Below, piece by piece: positions 41,464 to 50,626 of a stretch of 64,000 nucleotides of DNA; positions within the stretch are counted from its first letter, which is position 1, and each line of letters opens with the position of its first letter. Source of the DNA: JAWLHU01 sp041690255 (lineage in GTDB: Bacteria > Bacillota > Sulfobacillia > Symbiobacteriales > Symbiobacteriaceae); contig JAWLHU010000008.1 in NCBI GenBank assembly GCA_041690255.1, positions 62,001-126,000 on the forward strand, given 5' to 3'. Under the pieces are notes generated by a model. That model worked only from the letters and a program-made list of their open reading frames with translations, ran no database searches and had not been told where the DNA came from. The translations under genes and the position numbers were made by a program.

Positions 41464-43004
41464 CAGCACACGAGACAGAGGGGAACTGGATCCAGACGGT
41501 TCACCTGAGCAAGCGGTTTGGGGCCAACGAAGCGGTGCGGTCGGTCTCGCTCGGTGTGAGGGCAGGGGAGGTCCATGCCATCATCGGGCAGAACGGCGCC
41601 GGCAAAAGCACCCTCATGCACATGTTGTTTGGCGTGGTGCAGCCTGATCAGGGCTCCATTCGTATCAAGGGCCGGGAGGTCCAGCTACGGAGCCCCCGGC
41701 AGGCAATTGCGGCCGGTATCGGCATGGTCCACCAACACTTCTCCCTGGCGCCAGGATTGTCGGTTCTGGAGAACATCGTCCTGGGTGCCGAACCGGTCCG
41801 GTATGGCTTGATTGACCGGCGTCGAGCGAAGGAGCGCGCCGAGCAGATCGCCAAGCAACTTGGCATTCCCCTGGATTATGACGCCAAGGTGGCATCGCTG
41901 CCGGTTGGGATCCGTCAGCGTGTAGAGATCATTAAGGCGCTCTACCGGGGGACAGAGCTGCTGATCCTTGACGAGCCAACCGCCCTGCTCACACCCCAGG
42001 AGAGCCGGCAATTGCTTGGCCTGCTCCGGGGACTCGCTGCCGGAAAGATCGCCGTGATCCTCATTACACACAAGTTGGCCGAAGTGATGGAGGTCGCCGA
42101 TCGGGTCTCGGTCATGCGGCAGGGCAGCCTGATTGCCACCTACCCAACGAAGAAGGTCTCCGAGCGCCTGCTAACGGAACTGGTCATGGGCGGTCAGGTC
42201 ATGGATCAGGTGCGTCCCCACAGGCCTTCCGGTGATATCCTCCTGGCTGTTCAGAGATTGTCGACCATGTCGTCCGGACGGCGCGTTGCGCTGGAAGCAA
42301 TTGATCTTACCGTCCGGGCAGGGGAGATCACGGCGGTGGTGGCCGCGGCAGGGAATGGCGAGACCGAGCTCTTCGAGGCCCTGGCGCATGGCACCGAGAT
42401 CACGGCGGGGCAGATCCTCCTCAAGGAACGCGATATCACCAACGTACCGCTGGGCAGCCGAATGAATGCCGGCCTGGTCGTTCTGCCGCCCGACCGTCAC
42501 AACCAGGCGCTCTACCTAATGGCCTCGATCGCTGACAATCTGCGGGCTGGAAGCGTGCGCCGATGGTGGGAATGGTTTCTCCCTCCCGATCGGGGGCTCA
42601 GTGAGAGCACCATCGCCCAGAGGCTGACGGAGTTCAACGTCATGGGGGGGCGACCAGCCACCCTGGTCCGTGCCCTTTCCGGTGGAAATCAGCAGAAGGT
42701 CGCGCTGGCAAGGACCCTTTCGCATGCCCCCAGCCTCCTCCTGGTCGCCAATCCAACCAGGGGTGTCGATATCGCATCGGGGCAACTGCTGCACGACCGG
42801 ATCAGGCAAGAGGCCCTGCGGGGAATGGGTGTCCTGCTGTTCACCTACGATCTGGACGAGGCGCTGAGTCTGGCCGATCAGATTCTGGTCCTGTACAAGG
42901 GAGCGATCGCCGGCTCCTTTCGGGGTGACCGCGTGACCATGCAGGATCTGGGGGCTGCCATGTTGGGGCTGCCCCCCACCGCTCCAAAGGAGGCGAACGG
43001 ATAA
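41460..43004 (+). CDS. Nucleoside ABC transporter ATPase (NupO/YufO-like, two ABC domains)
   Basis: A 514-residue double ABC ATPase of the sugar/nucleoside (RbsA-like) type. Domain 1 has Walker A GQNGAGKST (about 43-51), KVASLPVGIRQRVEIIKALY as signature, and LDEPTALLTPQE. Domain 2 has a degenerate Walker A (AAAGNGETELFEAL), signature ALSGGNQQKVALARTL, and VANPTRGVDI, where Asn replaces the Walker B Asp and Pro the usual Glu position, typical of this family's inactive site. GTG start overlapping the bmp stop (GTGA), so coupled translation. Confidence 0.93.
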   Translation: MTAHETEGNWIQTVHLSKRFGANEAVRSVSLGVRAGEVHAIIGQNGAGKSTLMHMLFGVVQPDQGSIRIKGREVQLRSPRQAIAAGIGMVHQHFSLAPGLSVLENIVLGAEPVRYGLIDRRRAKERAEQIAKQLGIPLDYDAKVASLPVGIRQRVEIIKALYRGTELLILDEPTALLTPQESRQLLGLLRGLAAGKIAVILITHKLAEVMEVADRVSVMRQGSLIATYPTKKVSERLLTELVMGGQVMDQVRPHRPSGDILLAVQRLSTMSSGRRVALEAIDLTVRAGEITAVVAAAGNGETELFEALAHGTEITAGQILLKERDITNVPLGSRMNAGLVVLPPDRHNQALYLMASIADNLRAGSVRRWWEWFLPPDRGLSESTIAQRLTEFNVMGGRPATLVRALSGGNQQKVALARTLSHAPSLLLVANPTRGVDIASGQLLHDRIRQEALRGMGVLLFTYDLDEALSLADQILVLYKGAIAGSFRGDRVTMQDLGAAMLGLPPTAPKEANG

Positions 43005-44032
43005 TGAATGCCAGCGCCACTCGCAAGTTGGCTTGGATCCTCCTGCCGGTCGCGCTGGCAGCGGGACTGCTCTCGACGGGGCAGACGTCCCTGACAGAAG
43101 CGGCATCTGCCCTGCTGAAGAGCGGTTTCGCCGGGCCGGATGCCCTGGCGGCGACGGTCGCCCGGGCCGGGCCCTTGATCTTGGCGGGATTGGCGGCAGC
43201 CGTTTCATTCCGGAGCGGCGTCATGAACCTCGGCGTTGAGGGCCAGGTCTACCTCGGCGCCATGGCGGCCGCCTGGGTCGGGTTTAGCCATCCACCCTTT
43301 CCAGGCTGGTTACATGCCGGGCTGGCCACCCTACTGGCCATGTTAGTCGGGGCCACGGCTGCCGCCGCCATCGGCTGGATTCATGAGCGCTTCAGGATTG
43401 ATGAAGTGATCACGTCCATCATGTTCAACTACCTAGCTGTCCTGTTTACCGCCTACCTGGCAACCTATCCGCTGAAGGACCCAGACCGGTGGTCGGGCAC
43501 GACACCGCTCGTCCTTCCTACCGCCCAGTACCGTCCATTGTGGCTGGGTACAGACCTCACCGCCGGCCTGGTGCTGGTGATCCTTGCGATCGGAGTGGTC
43601 CTCTGGTTGTTCTACCGGACCCGACTCGGATTTGCGTGGGGACTCTGCGGATTGAACCGGAGCGTCACGGCGTGGGCTGGTCTCCCCACCGGGGCGCTTA
43701 TTACATCTAGCATGGCGTTGAGTGGGGCGCTGGCGGGCCTGGGTGGTGCGCTGCTGGTCCTCGGCCTGCATCACCGCTTTTGGGCTGGGCTGGCTGGTTC
43801 GGTTCCCTGGGACGGAATCCTCCTCGCCCTGCTGGCCGACAATCGACCCCTGCTGCTCGCAGGCCTTGGCCTCGGCCTGGCGGCGTTCCTCAATGGCATG
43901 ACCGGTGCCGAAGCGGTCACCCAGATTCCGTCCTCCATGGGACAAGTCATTGTGGTCCTGTTCCTGATCAGCGCACTATTGGGCCGGCGGCAGACCCGCC
44001 AGGCTCTGGGACAGGAGGCGGAAGCGGCGTGA
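43004..44032 (+). CDS. Nucleoside ABC transporter permease 1 (NupP-like)
   Basis: A 342-residue permease of the BPD_transp_2 (branched-chain/ribose/nucleoside) family with about nine or ten membrane segments. The motif RSGVMNLGVEGQVYLGAMAA and DGILLALLADNRPLLLAGLG agree with NupP. Its ATG overlaps the ATPase stop (TAATG). Paired with the next permease. Confidence 0.91.
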   Translation: MNASATRKLAWILLPVALAAGLLSTGQTSLTEAASALLKSGFAGPDALAATVARAGPLILAGLAAAVSFRSGVMNLGVEGQVYLGAMAAAWVGFSHPPFPGWLHAGLATLLAMLVGATAAAAIGWIHERFRIDEVITSIMFNYLAVLFTAYLATYPLKDPDRWSGTTPLVLPTAQYRPLWLGTDLTAGLVLVILAIGVVLWLFYRTRLGFAWGLCGLNRSVTAWAGLPTGALITSSMALSGALAGLGGALLVLGLHHRFWAGLAGSVPWDGILLALLADNRPLLLAGLGLGLAAFLNGMTGAEAVTQIPSSMGQVIVVLFLISALLGRRQTRQALGQEAEAA

Positions 44033-44916
44033 GTTCATTGCTGGAATCAGCCTTCCGGTTATCAACGCCGATCCTCTTGGCGGGACTGGGCGGAACGCTT
44101 ACACTCCTGGCCGGTGACCTGAACATCGGGCTCGAAGGGCTCATGCTGCTCTCTGCCTTTGTAGCCATGGCCGCAGACTACTGGTTCCAGAGCTGGCAAG
44201 TCGGCCTGATTGCGGGGCTGCTTACGGCCGCCCTGGCGGGTGCCCTCTTCAGTGGGGCGGCCGTACGCAAGTGGGGAAACCTCTTCGTTCTGGGTATCCT
44301 GCTAAACATTCTTGCGGTATCCGCCACGTCCATGGGTCTGCAAGCACTCTTCGGGGTCAAGGGCTCGTTCAGCAGCCCCGAGATCGTACCCCTGCCCACC
44401 AGTGCCATACCAGAATGGCTGGCCGGCCTGCCGATCATCGGGAGTTTTCTCAACCAACAGCCGTTGACCGTCCATTTGACCGCTGTTCTCGCCGTAGGTG
44501 CGGCACTCATGTTGTACCGTACACCGTTTGGCCTATGGGTGCGCGCCGTCGGAGAATACCCGCTGGCGCTTCAGGGGGCCGGCGTCTCGCCGGAGCGGGT
44601 CCGACTGCTTGCCGGGGTACTGGGGGGTGCTCTGTGTGGGCTGGCCGGCGTTCACCTATCCATGGGACATTTGCAGATGTTCAGCGAAGGAATGACCGCA
44701 GGCCGGGGGTTCGTTGCGTTGGCTGCAGCCATTTTTGCCCGGGGGCGCATTGGGCTGCTTGTGGTGCTTGCGCTGATCTTTGGCGCCGCAGAGAGCCTCT
44801 CGATTCGCATGCAGCAGTCCGGCATTCCAGCCCACTTCCCGCTCATGATCCCATACTTGGCTACGCTCATTCTGCTATTGGTTACGGTGGTAAAGCGACG
44901 GGGGATGCACGTCTGA
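44029..44916 (+). CDS. Nucleoside ABC transporter permease 2 (NupQ-like)
   Basis: A 295-residue permease of the same family with the characteristic LLAGDLNIGLEGLMLLSAFV and FVALAAAIFARGRIGLLVVL. The GTG at 44029 overlaps the previous stop (GTGA) and has AGGAGG ten bases upstream; the long frame from 43780 is out of register with the family N-terminus. Completes a full BMP-type importer. Confidence 0.91.
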   Translation: MSSLLESAFRLSTPILLAGLGGTLTLLAGDLNIGLEGLMLLSAFVAMAADYWFQSWQVGLIAGLLTAALAGALFSGAAVRKWGNLFVLGILLNILAVSATSMGLQALFGVKGSFSSPEIVPLPTSAIPEWLAGLPIIGSFLNQQPLTVHLTAVLAVGAALMLYRTPFGLWVRAVGEYPLALQGAGVSPERVRLLAGVLGGALCGLAGVHLSMGHLQMFSEGMTAGRGFVALAAAIFARGRIGLLVVLALIFGAAESLSIRMQQSGIPAHFPLMIPYLATLILLLVTVVKRRGMHV

Positions 44917-44932
44917 GAACAGGAGGGAGAGA

Positions 44933-45976
44933 ATGGGGCCACGTACGATTATGGTGGGGGCTACAGGTCATCAGGGCGTCGAGTACCTGGAGCTGCTTGC
45001 ACAGGACATCCAACTGGTGGGTTTGGTGGATATCAACACAGCGGATTTGGAGCGGCTGGCGGGCACATACGGTGTACCGGCCTTTACATCCGTCCGGGAC
45101 GCTCTCGCAGAGGTTGACTTCGAGCTGGCGATTGTTGCGATCCCGCACTACCTGCACCAGACGGTTACCGCGGACCTGTTGAGACACGGGAAACACATCA
45201 TTAAGGAGAAGCCGTTTGCCACCAGCGTGGAAGATGCGGTGCTGCTCAGCCGGTTAGCCGGTGAGAACGACGTGAGCATCTACACGATCGTTCAGCGGAA
45301 CTACCAGGAGTCATTTGTTGCCGCTCAAGCAGACCTACCGCTGATCGGACGGCCTTACTGGTTCAGATACGAGTACTTCATGGACCTCCCCATCATCACA
45401 ACCGGTTGGCGGGCCGTGCGGGCCATGTCATGTGGCGGGGTGGTTCTGGATATGGGCTATCATGTGTTGGATATGATTGTCCGCTTCTTTGGCGCTCCCG
45501 ACCGGTTATCCACCGAGGTCTCCTATTGCTTTGACTCGATGCATAAAGAGTCGCTGGAGGATACAGCTAACATTACACTTGGTTACTCCGATCGTAATCT
45601 CCAGGGAAGCGTTCTGCTCTCCCGGCATCATTATGAGAAACGGGAGCAGTTCGAGATCCTCGGTGTCGAAGGGGCGCTTGTGATCACCCCCCGTGGGTAC
45701 CGCGTCTACTCGCGAGCGGGGGAACTGATCAAGGACTACCGCTCCGAGAAATCAAAGGTCCAGGAGAAGCTCTCCATGTTCAGGACGTACTTAGGGAATA
45801 TTGGAAACAAATCATTTCAACTCGAGCACGAGCAAATCCATCACTGCACTGTCAATCTGATCAAGGACATCTACCGCCGGAGGCAGCAGAATCAGCACGC
45901 CCTATACGCCTCCTCTTACGGCTTTACACCGGACTCAGAGAAGGAGGGTACTGCTCATGTCCGGCATCAAGTTTGA
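44933..45976 (+). CDS. Gfo/Idh/MocA-family NAD(P)-dependent oxidoreductase
   Basis: A 347-residue dehydrogenase. Rossmann start MVGATGHQGVEYLELLAQD, LVGLVDINTADLERLA, then the family EKP signature (HIIKEKPFATSVEDAVLLSR) and a C-terminal domain with GGVVLDMGYHVLDMIVRFFG, containing the GxxxDxGxH pattern of the catalytic region. Members oxidise sugars, inositols or related alcohols. Sixteen bases after the importer; a role in processing the imported substrate is inference. Its 3' end overlaps the Nudix start. Confidence 0.88.
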   Translation: MGPRTIMVGATGHQGVEYLELLAQDIQLVGLVDINTADLERLAGTYGVPAFTSVRDALAEVDFELAIVAIPHYLHQTVTADLLRHGKHIIKEKPFATSVEDAVLLSRLAGENDVSIYTIVQRNYQESFVAAQADLPLIGRPYWFRYEYFMDLPIITTGWRAVRAMSCGGVVLDMGYHVLDMIVRFFGAPDRLSTEVSYCFDSMHKESLEDTANITLGYSDRNLQGSVLLSRHHYEKREQFEILGVEGALVITPRGYRVYSRAGELIKDYRSEKSKVQEKLSMFRTYLGNIGNKSFQLEHEQIHHCTVNLIKDIYRRRQQNQHALYASSYGFTPDSEKEGTAHVRHQV

Positions 45977-46418
45977 GCGCCATTTCTGTGTCACCACGTA
46001 TGTGTACGATGAGGAGTCGGATCGCTTTCTCATGATCCGTCATCGCAAGCTCAACAAGTGGCTCCCTCCGGGCGGTCATGTGGATGAGAACGAACTCCCG
46101 GAAGACGCAGCGGTCAGGGAATGCCTGGAGGAGACCGGCGTTCCCGTCGAACTCATCGGCGAGCGTGCCCCTGTCGAAGGAGGCATGGTGCGCCCGTTCG
46201 GGGCCCAGTTGAACGTCATCCACCCGGGACAGCATGAGCACATGGACTTGATCTACCTGGCCCATCCCAGTGGCCCGAAGGACCTTCGATTCAACGAGCA
46301 GGAGACTGACGGTGCCCAGTGGGTCGGGACAGACCAGATTCTCATGCCGGACTTTGATACGTTCGATTCGGTCCGGTATTGGGTCGGCCGGTTTTCGCAC
46401 CGTCTTGTAGCCCGTTGA
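45957..46418 (+). CDS. Nudix hydrolase
   Basis: A 153-residue Nudix protein. The box G-x5-E-x7-REUxEExGU is complete (from GGHVDENELPEDAAVRECLE to ETGV, about residues 39-62). It would cleave a nucleoside diphosphate linked to some other moiety; the substrate is unknown. AAGGAGGG precedes the ATG, which lies within the previous gene by 20 bases. Confidence 0.92.
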   Translation: MSGIKFERHFCVTTYVYDEESDRFLMIRHRKLNKWLPPGGHVDENELPEDAAVRECLEETGVPVELIGERAPVEGGMVRPFGAQLNVIHPGQHEHMDLIYLAHPSGPKDLRFNEQETDGAQWVGTDQILMPDFDTFDSVRYWVGRFSHRLVAR

Positions 46419-46447
46419 TCCGATTACATGAGAAGGTAGGGCCACAT

Positions 46448-47707
46448 ATGTTACGCAGACTGGCGATTTACTTGCCTTCGCTCATGAGCCGGTATTCCAT
46501 TCAGATGATGTTGGTCGCGCTGCCCTGGATCCTGCAGAGCAGGAACCTATCCATGCTAACGATCTCCGTCACGATTGGCTTCTTCTACGCGGGGTCGCTC
46601 CTGGCGGCGCTTGTCGCTTCCCAGGTGGCTGGCAGGATCAGGGTGAGGCAGACACTCCAGATCGTCATTCTTCTCCAAGGCATCTTTTCGGCGGCTGCGC
46701 TCTTCACTAGCAACCTTGCACTGTTAAGCCTCGTTCGCTTCCTGCAGGGGGTTTCGGTGGGCGCGCTCCGCCCGCTGAGCCAGATCTGGCTGCTGGAGGT
46801 CGCCGGAGACGAAACGCCGGAACAGCGGGCCACAACAGCCGCCCACAGTCAGGTGGTCGTCTCCCTGGGCATGGCGGCGGGCAGTTTCCTCGGTTCCCTC
46901 GCCCCCCAGGCAACCAACGCCCTGCTGTACGGTGTTCTCGTCTGTATGTTGCCATCAGTCATTGTCATGTTCCTCCTGCCGAAGAGCAACGAAAGCACCC
47001 CCCGGGCCCCACAGCAGGCCGCTCCCACCACCAATCTCACCGCTGCCCTGCGCTGGATGGCCGCACACCCTACGTCCGCCCGGGCGATCCTGATCTACCT
47101 GCTGAGCCTCATGGTGCTCAAAATCTGGTTTGTCGGGCTTCCGTTCTACATACGTGAGGAGACCGTCAAGGTAGCCGGTCCTGGCATACTGATTGCCCTG
47201 TCCACCGCGCTCGCGATCCATCCCCTTGCCTTCTCCTTCGGCCAATGGCTCATGGGCTTCGTGACCGAGCGTCTGCCCAGGAAGTCTTCGACAAGTCTCT
47301 TCCTGCTCGCACTGGCCACAGCCCTGCAGGCAGTCCTCACCTGGTCGGCCATACTCACCGCCAACCCATGGGTCATTGGCGGACTGATCGTCATTGGCGG
47401 TGGACTGATCCCAGCCGCCATCTATCCGATTCTGAGCCTCATTAATATGCGGGACCTGCATGACAGTTCGCCCGTCCTGCGTCGCCAGGTCATGATCGTC
47501 CTGGCGCTCGCCGCCGACGTGGGACAGTTGATGGGAACTGCGCTCCTGGGCCTCTCTCCGGTCACGGGCGTCCCCATGGAGGTCATGGTGGTTCCCCTGG
47601 TCTTGGTCCTGCTGCTTCAAGTCTGGGACATGCTCCGGGGTGAGGTGGGAGGGGGCTCCGTGCTGATCCACAAACATCAGTACCGGTCAAGGAGAGCTTG
47701 GAGATGA
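46448..47707 (+). CDS. MFS transporter
   Basis: A 419-residue permease with about 12 membrane segments. It has VTIGFFYAGSLLAALVASQV near TM2, the arginine-rich loop AGRIRVRQTLQ, FLQGVSVGALRPLSQIWLLE, and a central hydrophilic loop around PKSNESTPRAPQQAAPTT. Substrate unknown. ATG with AAGGTAG upstream; the frame's upstream part (from 46379) is inside the Nudix gene. Stop overlaps the next start (ATGA). Confidence 0.85.
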   Translation: MLRRLAIYLPSLMSRYSIQMMLVALPWILQSRNLSMLTISVTIGFFYAGSLLAALVASQVAGRIRVRQTLQIVILLQGIFSAAALFTSNLALLSLVRFLQGVSVGALRPLSQIWLLEVAGDETPEQRATTAAHSQVVVSLGMAAGSFLGSLAPQATNALLYGVLVCMLPSVIVMFLLPKSNESTPRAPQQAAPTTNLTAALRWMAAHPTSARAILIYLLSLMVLKIWFVGLPFYIREETVKVAGPGILIALSTALAIHPLAFSFGQWLMGFVTERLPRKSSTSLFLLALATALQAVLTWSAILTANPWVIGGLIVIGGGLIPAAIYPILSLINMRDLHDSSPVLRRQVMIVLALAADVGQLMGTALLGLSPVTGVPMEVMVVPLVLVLLLQVWDMLRGEVGGGSVLIHKHQYRSRRAWR

Positions 47708-48645
47708 ATTACCGCACCTTAGGGCCGCAGTCTCGGGTCTCCGAAGTAGGATTCGGCTGCTGGCAGCTGGGCGCTTCCGATGAGTCCGGAATCAGCGAGA
47801 CCGAAGCGCTTCGCGTGGTGGAGACGGCGCTGGACCTTGGCATTACCTTTTTCGACACGGCGGATAAATACAACGATGGCCTCTCAGAGGAACGTCTGGG
47901 CAAGGCACTCAAGTCCCGGCGCCATGAGGTCGTGATTGCAACGAAAGTCGGCCTCTTGTCAAAGGGGCGCCGCGACAGCAGCCCGGCCTATATCCGAGCG
48001 AGCATTGAGAGCTCGCTCCGGCGCTTGCAGACCGATTACGTTGATCTCTACCTGATCCACTGGCCCGACCCGAACACTCCGCTCGAGGAATCCTGGGGAA
48101 CAATGACGGACCTGATGCGGGAAGGGAAGGTCCGCATGATCGGCGTCAGCAATTTCGATGCAGCCATGATCCAGCGATGCCTCGCCGTCGGCCCCGTGCA
48201 CGCGGCCCAGCCCCCCTACAACATGTTCTGGCGCGAGATGGAAGGGGAGCTGCTTCCGTTCTGTCGGGATCACGACATTGCCATCCTGCCGTATGGTCCC
48301 CAAGCCCACGGTCTCCTTTCGGGCAAGTACCAGCGGGGGGACAAGCCCCAGTTCCAAGACTGGCGACGTTTCTACCCCTTCCTCAACGAAGGGTTCGACA
48401 CGAATATCCAGATCGTTGAGCAAGTGGCTGGCATTGCCGAGAAACTGGATATGACGGTCGGGCAACTGGCGATTGCGTGGACCCTTCGGCTGCCAGAAGT
48501 CCGGTCAGCGATTGCCGGCTCCCGAAAGCCAGAGCACATTCGTGATCAGGTCGGAGCCGCGGGGCGGGTGATTCCGGCGCCGGTGCTGGACGAGATTGAC
48601 CGCATCTTGGAACATGCGGCCCTTGCATCAGAGCGGCCGTCCTAG
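47704..48645 (+). CDS. Aldo/keto reductase
   Basis: A 313-residue AKR. Catalytic residues are in place: Asp and Tyr in FFDTADKYNDGLSEERLGKA, Lys in VVIATKVGLLSKG, His in YLIHWPDPNTPLEESWGTM. The C-terminal cofactor loop IAGSRKPEHIRDQV follows. It reduces sugar aldehydes or related carbonyls with NAD(P)H. ATG at 47704 overlaps the MFS stop; AAGGAG is nine bases upstream. Confidence 0.92.
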   Translation: MNYRTLGPQSRVSEVGFGCWQLGASDESGISETEALRVVETALDLGITFFDTADKYNDGLSEERLGKALKSRRHEVVIATKVGLLSKGRRDSSPAYIRASIESSLRRLQTDYVDLYLIHWPDPNTPLEESWGTMTDLMREGKVRMIGVSNFDAAMIQRCLAVGPVHAAQPPYNMFWREMEGELLPFCRDHDIAILPYGPQAHGLLSGKYQRGDKPQFQDWRRFYPFLNEGFDTNIQIVEQVAGIAEKLDMTVGQLAIAWTLRLPEVRSAIAGSRKPEHIRDQVGAAGRVIPAPVLDEIDRILEHAALASERPS

Positions 48646-49663
48646 ACAGGGGGCGACCGAACTGGGGGCAACAGTCGATTTAGCGGACCTGCGAAAGGCG
48701 ATCACCGCGCAGTATGCACTGCCGATCCTGGATGACTTGGTAGCGCTGGACAGCGTCACGAACCAGTGTTTCCAGGTGGCGACGCCGTCGGGTCGAACGA
48801 TCCTGAAGGTGTACCGGACCGCATCTGTTGAGCAAGTATCCACAGAGCTTGACCTCTTGGAGCATCTGCTCCGGGCTGGACTGCCAGCCAGCCAACCCGT
48901 GCATGGACCGAAGGGCAGCCGGGTGGCTACCTTTGAGGGGCGCCCGATCTGTCTGCTATCGGAGCTGCCCGGGCGGCCGTTTCCGCCACCGCTGGACCCC
49001 AGGAGCATTCAGTTGCTCGGGGCGATCCTCGGAAACGTACAGCGGGCCTTGGCTGATTTTCCAGATCGCCAGGTGCTTTCGAGTGCACTGCTTACCAGCT
49101 ACGACGAGACGTACAGCCTGTGGGAAGAGTGGTACCGGGTAGTCGAGTCCGCGGTTGAGGACCCTATGCGCAGCGAGTTCATGGCCATGATCGAAGAGAC
49201 GTTCCGGACAGCGGAGCATGTGAAGCTGGAGCGGCTGGACTGGCGGGCGATCGGGGTTCAGCCCCTGCATGGCGACTACCACGCCGGCAACGTCCTGCAA
49301 ACGGATGGGCAGTGGACCGGGATCCTTGATCTGGAGCACGCCCAGATCGGCCCCCGTCTCTTTGATGTCGCAACCGCGTGCTGTGTCATGCTGATCAACC
49401 CCTACGAAGAGCCGGAGCCCTCGATTGCACGGGTACAGGCCTTTGTCAACGGCTACAGTACGACCGCAGCGCCCTCTCAAGCCGAGAGCGAGCATTTCGC
49501 CCAGGCACTCATGCTGGAACGCTGGGCTGACTTCCGCATTATGAAGCGCCATTATGAGCAAGGTGATTCGGCTCTGGATCGGTTCGTACCATTTGACACG
49601 GCTTATCTGATCTGGTTGAGGCGGCACGGTGATCGGCTGATGGAGTCGCTGTGGCGTTCATAG
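48614..49663 (+). CDS. APH-family phosphotransferase (homoserine-kinase/SrkA-like fold)
   Basis: A 349-residue APH-fold kinase: N-lobe with TILKVYRTASVEQVSTELDL, catalytic LHGDYHAGNVL (about 219-229) and ILDLEHAQIGPRLFDVATAC. These motifs are complete, so activity is expected; the substrate could be a sugar, amino alcohol or amino acid. The start is uncertain: the ATG at 48614 (used here) overlaps the AKR gene by 32 bases and a TTG at 48596 is also possible. Last gene of the operon, followed by a terminator. Confidence 0.8.
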   Translation: MRPLHQSGRPRQGATELGATVDLADLRKAITAQYALPILDDLVALDSVTNQCFQVATPSGRTILKVYRTASVEQVSTELDLLEHLLRAGLPASQPVHGPKGSRVATFEGRPICLLSELPGRPFPPPLDPRSIQLLGAILGNVQRALADFPDRQVLSSALLTSYDETYSLWEEWYRVVESAVEDPMRSEFMAMIEETFRTAEHVKLERLDWRAIGVQPLHGDYHAGNVLQTDGQWTGILDLEHAQIGPRLFDVATACCVMLINPYEEPEPSIARVQAFVNGYSTTAAPSQAESEHFAQALMLERWADFRIMKRHYEQGDSALDRFVPFDTAYLIWLRRHGDRLMESLWRS

Positions 49664-49709
49664 GGTGCTACGCAGGATCGGAAGGACTGAAGATATGAGC
49701 GGAGACAGC

Positions 49710-49745
49710 GCAGCCGGAGGGGTGAGGCTCCCTCCGGCTGCCTTT
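49710..49745 (+). terminator. Terminator of the nine-gene operon
   Basis: GCAGCCGGAGG (49710-49720) pairs perfectly with CCTCCGGCTGC (49731-49741), followed by CTTT. Confidence 0.85.
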
Positions 49746-49786
49746 CTGCATATCAGCGGGTCACTCGGGTGCTCGTCTCAGCGCCC

Positions 49787-50323
49787 TCACATTCCATTAC
49801 GGATGAAAATGGTGCCATGGTTATCCGCTTCCAGAGGACCGATGATCTGACAACTGAGGCACCCGTATGCTGTCAGTTTGGCCGCCAGTGCCCCGGCCCG
49901 GTCGGGGGGAACGGCGATCAACAGGCCGCCCGACGTCTGCGCATCGGACAGGGCGATCCTCTGTGAATGGCTGATATCCAAGCCCCAGGAGACATGCTCC
50001 TGCAGGAAGCGCAGGTTATTGCGCGTGCCGTTGGAGACCGCTCCTGCCTCTGCCAGTTGCAGGACCCCTGGCAGAATCGGTACCTGGTCCACCTCCACAA
50101 CCGCGCTGACGCCGCTGCCCAGGGCCAGGTCATGGAGATGACCCAGCAGGCCAAAACCCGTTACGTCGGTGGCAGCGTGAACGCCGACTTCGAGCATGGC
50201 CCGGGAGGCCCCCTGGTTGAGGGTTACCATTATCGTGGTCACCGCCTCCACCAAGTCGGCATCACAAGGCAAGCCCTGGTCGAGGGCGGTCGTGACGATA
50301 CCCGAACCGAGCGGCGCGTTCAT
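49787..50323 (-). pseudogene. selD: selD remnant: C-terminal half of selenophosphate synthase
   Basis: About 178 residues equal to the second half of SelD, which makes selenophosphate from selenide and ATP. Recognisable are PLGSGIVTTALDQGLP, GVHAATDVTGFGLLGHLHDL and SDAQTSGGLLIAVPPDRAGA. The N-terminal half, with the catalytic Cys/Sec and the ATP-binding lysine, is missing; the open frame upstream of about 50323 is antisense to the DsrE-like gene and shows no SelD residues. The fragment therefore cannot be a working enzyme. No selA, selB or selC was seen. Breakpoint lies at about 50320-50350. Confidence 0.85.
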
Positions 50324-50353
50324 CGCCCTGCAGCTGAGCAAGGAGGACCGCCC

Positions 50354-50614
50354 ATGCAACCTTCCATTTGTGTTCTGATCACCCAGACTCCCTATGGGCT
50401 CGTGCGCGCAGCCGAAGCGGTTCGGCACGTGAACGGGGCCCTCTCGCAGGCCCTGGCCAAGCAGGATGGTCCGAAGCGGTGGGTGGTGGTTCATCGTCCG
50501 AGTCTGGCGGACCGAGGCTTGACCGCGGCCGACCTGGTTGACGGGATTGAGCTGACCGATGACGCAGGCCCGGCTGCTCTCATAGCCGAGACGCAGTACC
50601 TGCTCCGGTTTTAG
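50354..50614 (+). CDS. Small DsrE-superfamily-like protein
   Basis: An 86-residue protein starting with SICVLITQTPYGLVRAAEAV, a strand-loop-helix resembling the DsrE/F/H fold used in sulfur relay, with a second strand RWVVVHRP. No cysteine corresponding to the catalytic Cys of DsrE is seen apart from C5 in the first strand. AAGGAGG is eight bases before the ATG. Followed after 12 bases by another DsrE-like gene. Association with a selD fragment fits chalcogen metabolism, but assignment to the fold is by eye. Confidence 0.5.
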   Translation: MQPSICVLITQTPYGLVRAAEAVRHVNGALSQALAKQDGPKRWVVVHRPSLADRGLTAADLVDGIELTDDAGPAALIAETQYLLRF

Positions 50615-50626
50615 GAGGGAGAGAGC

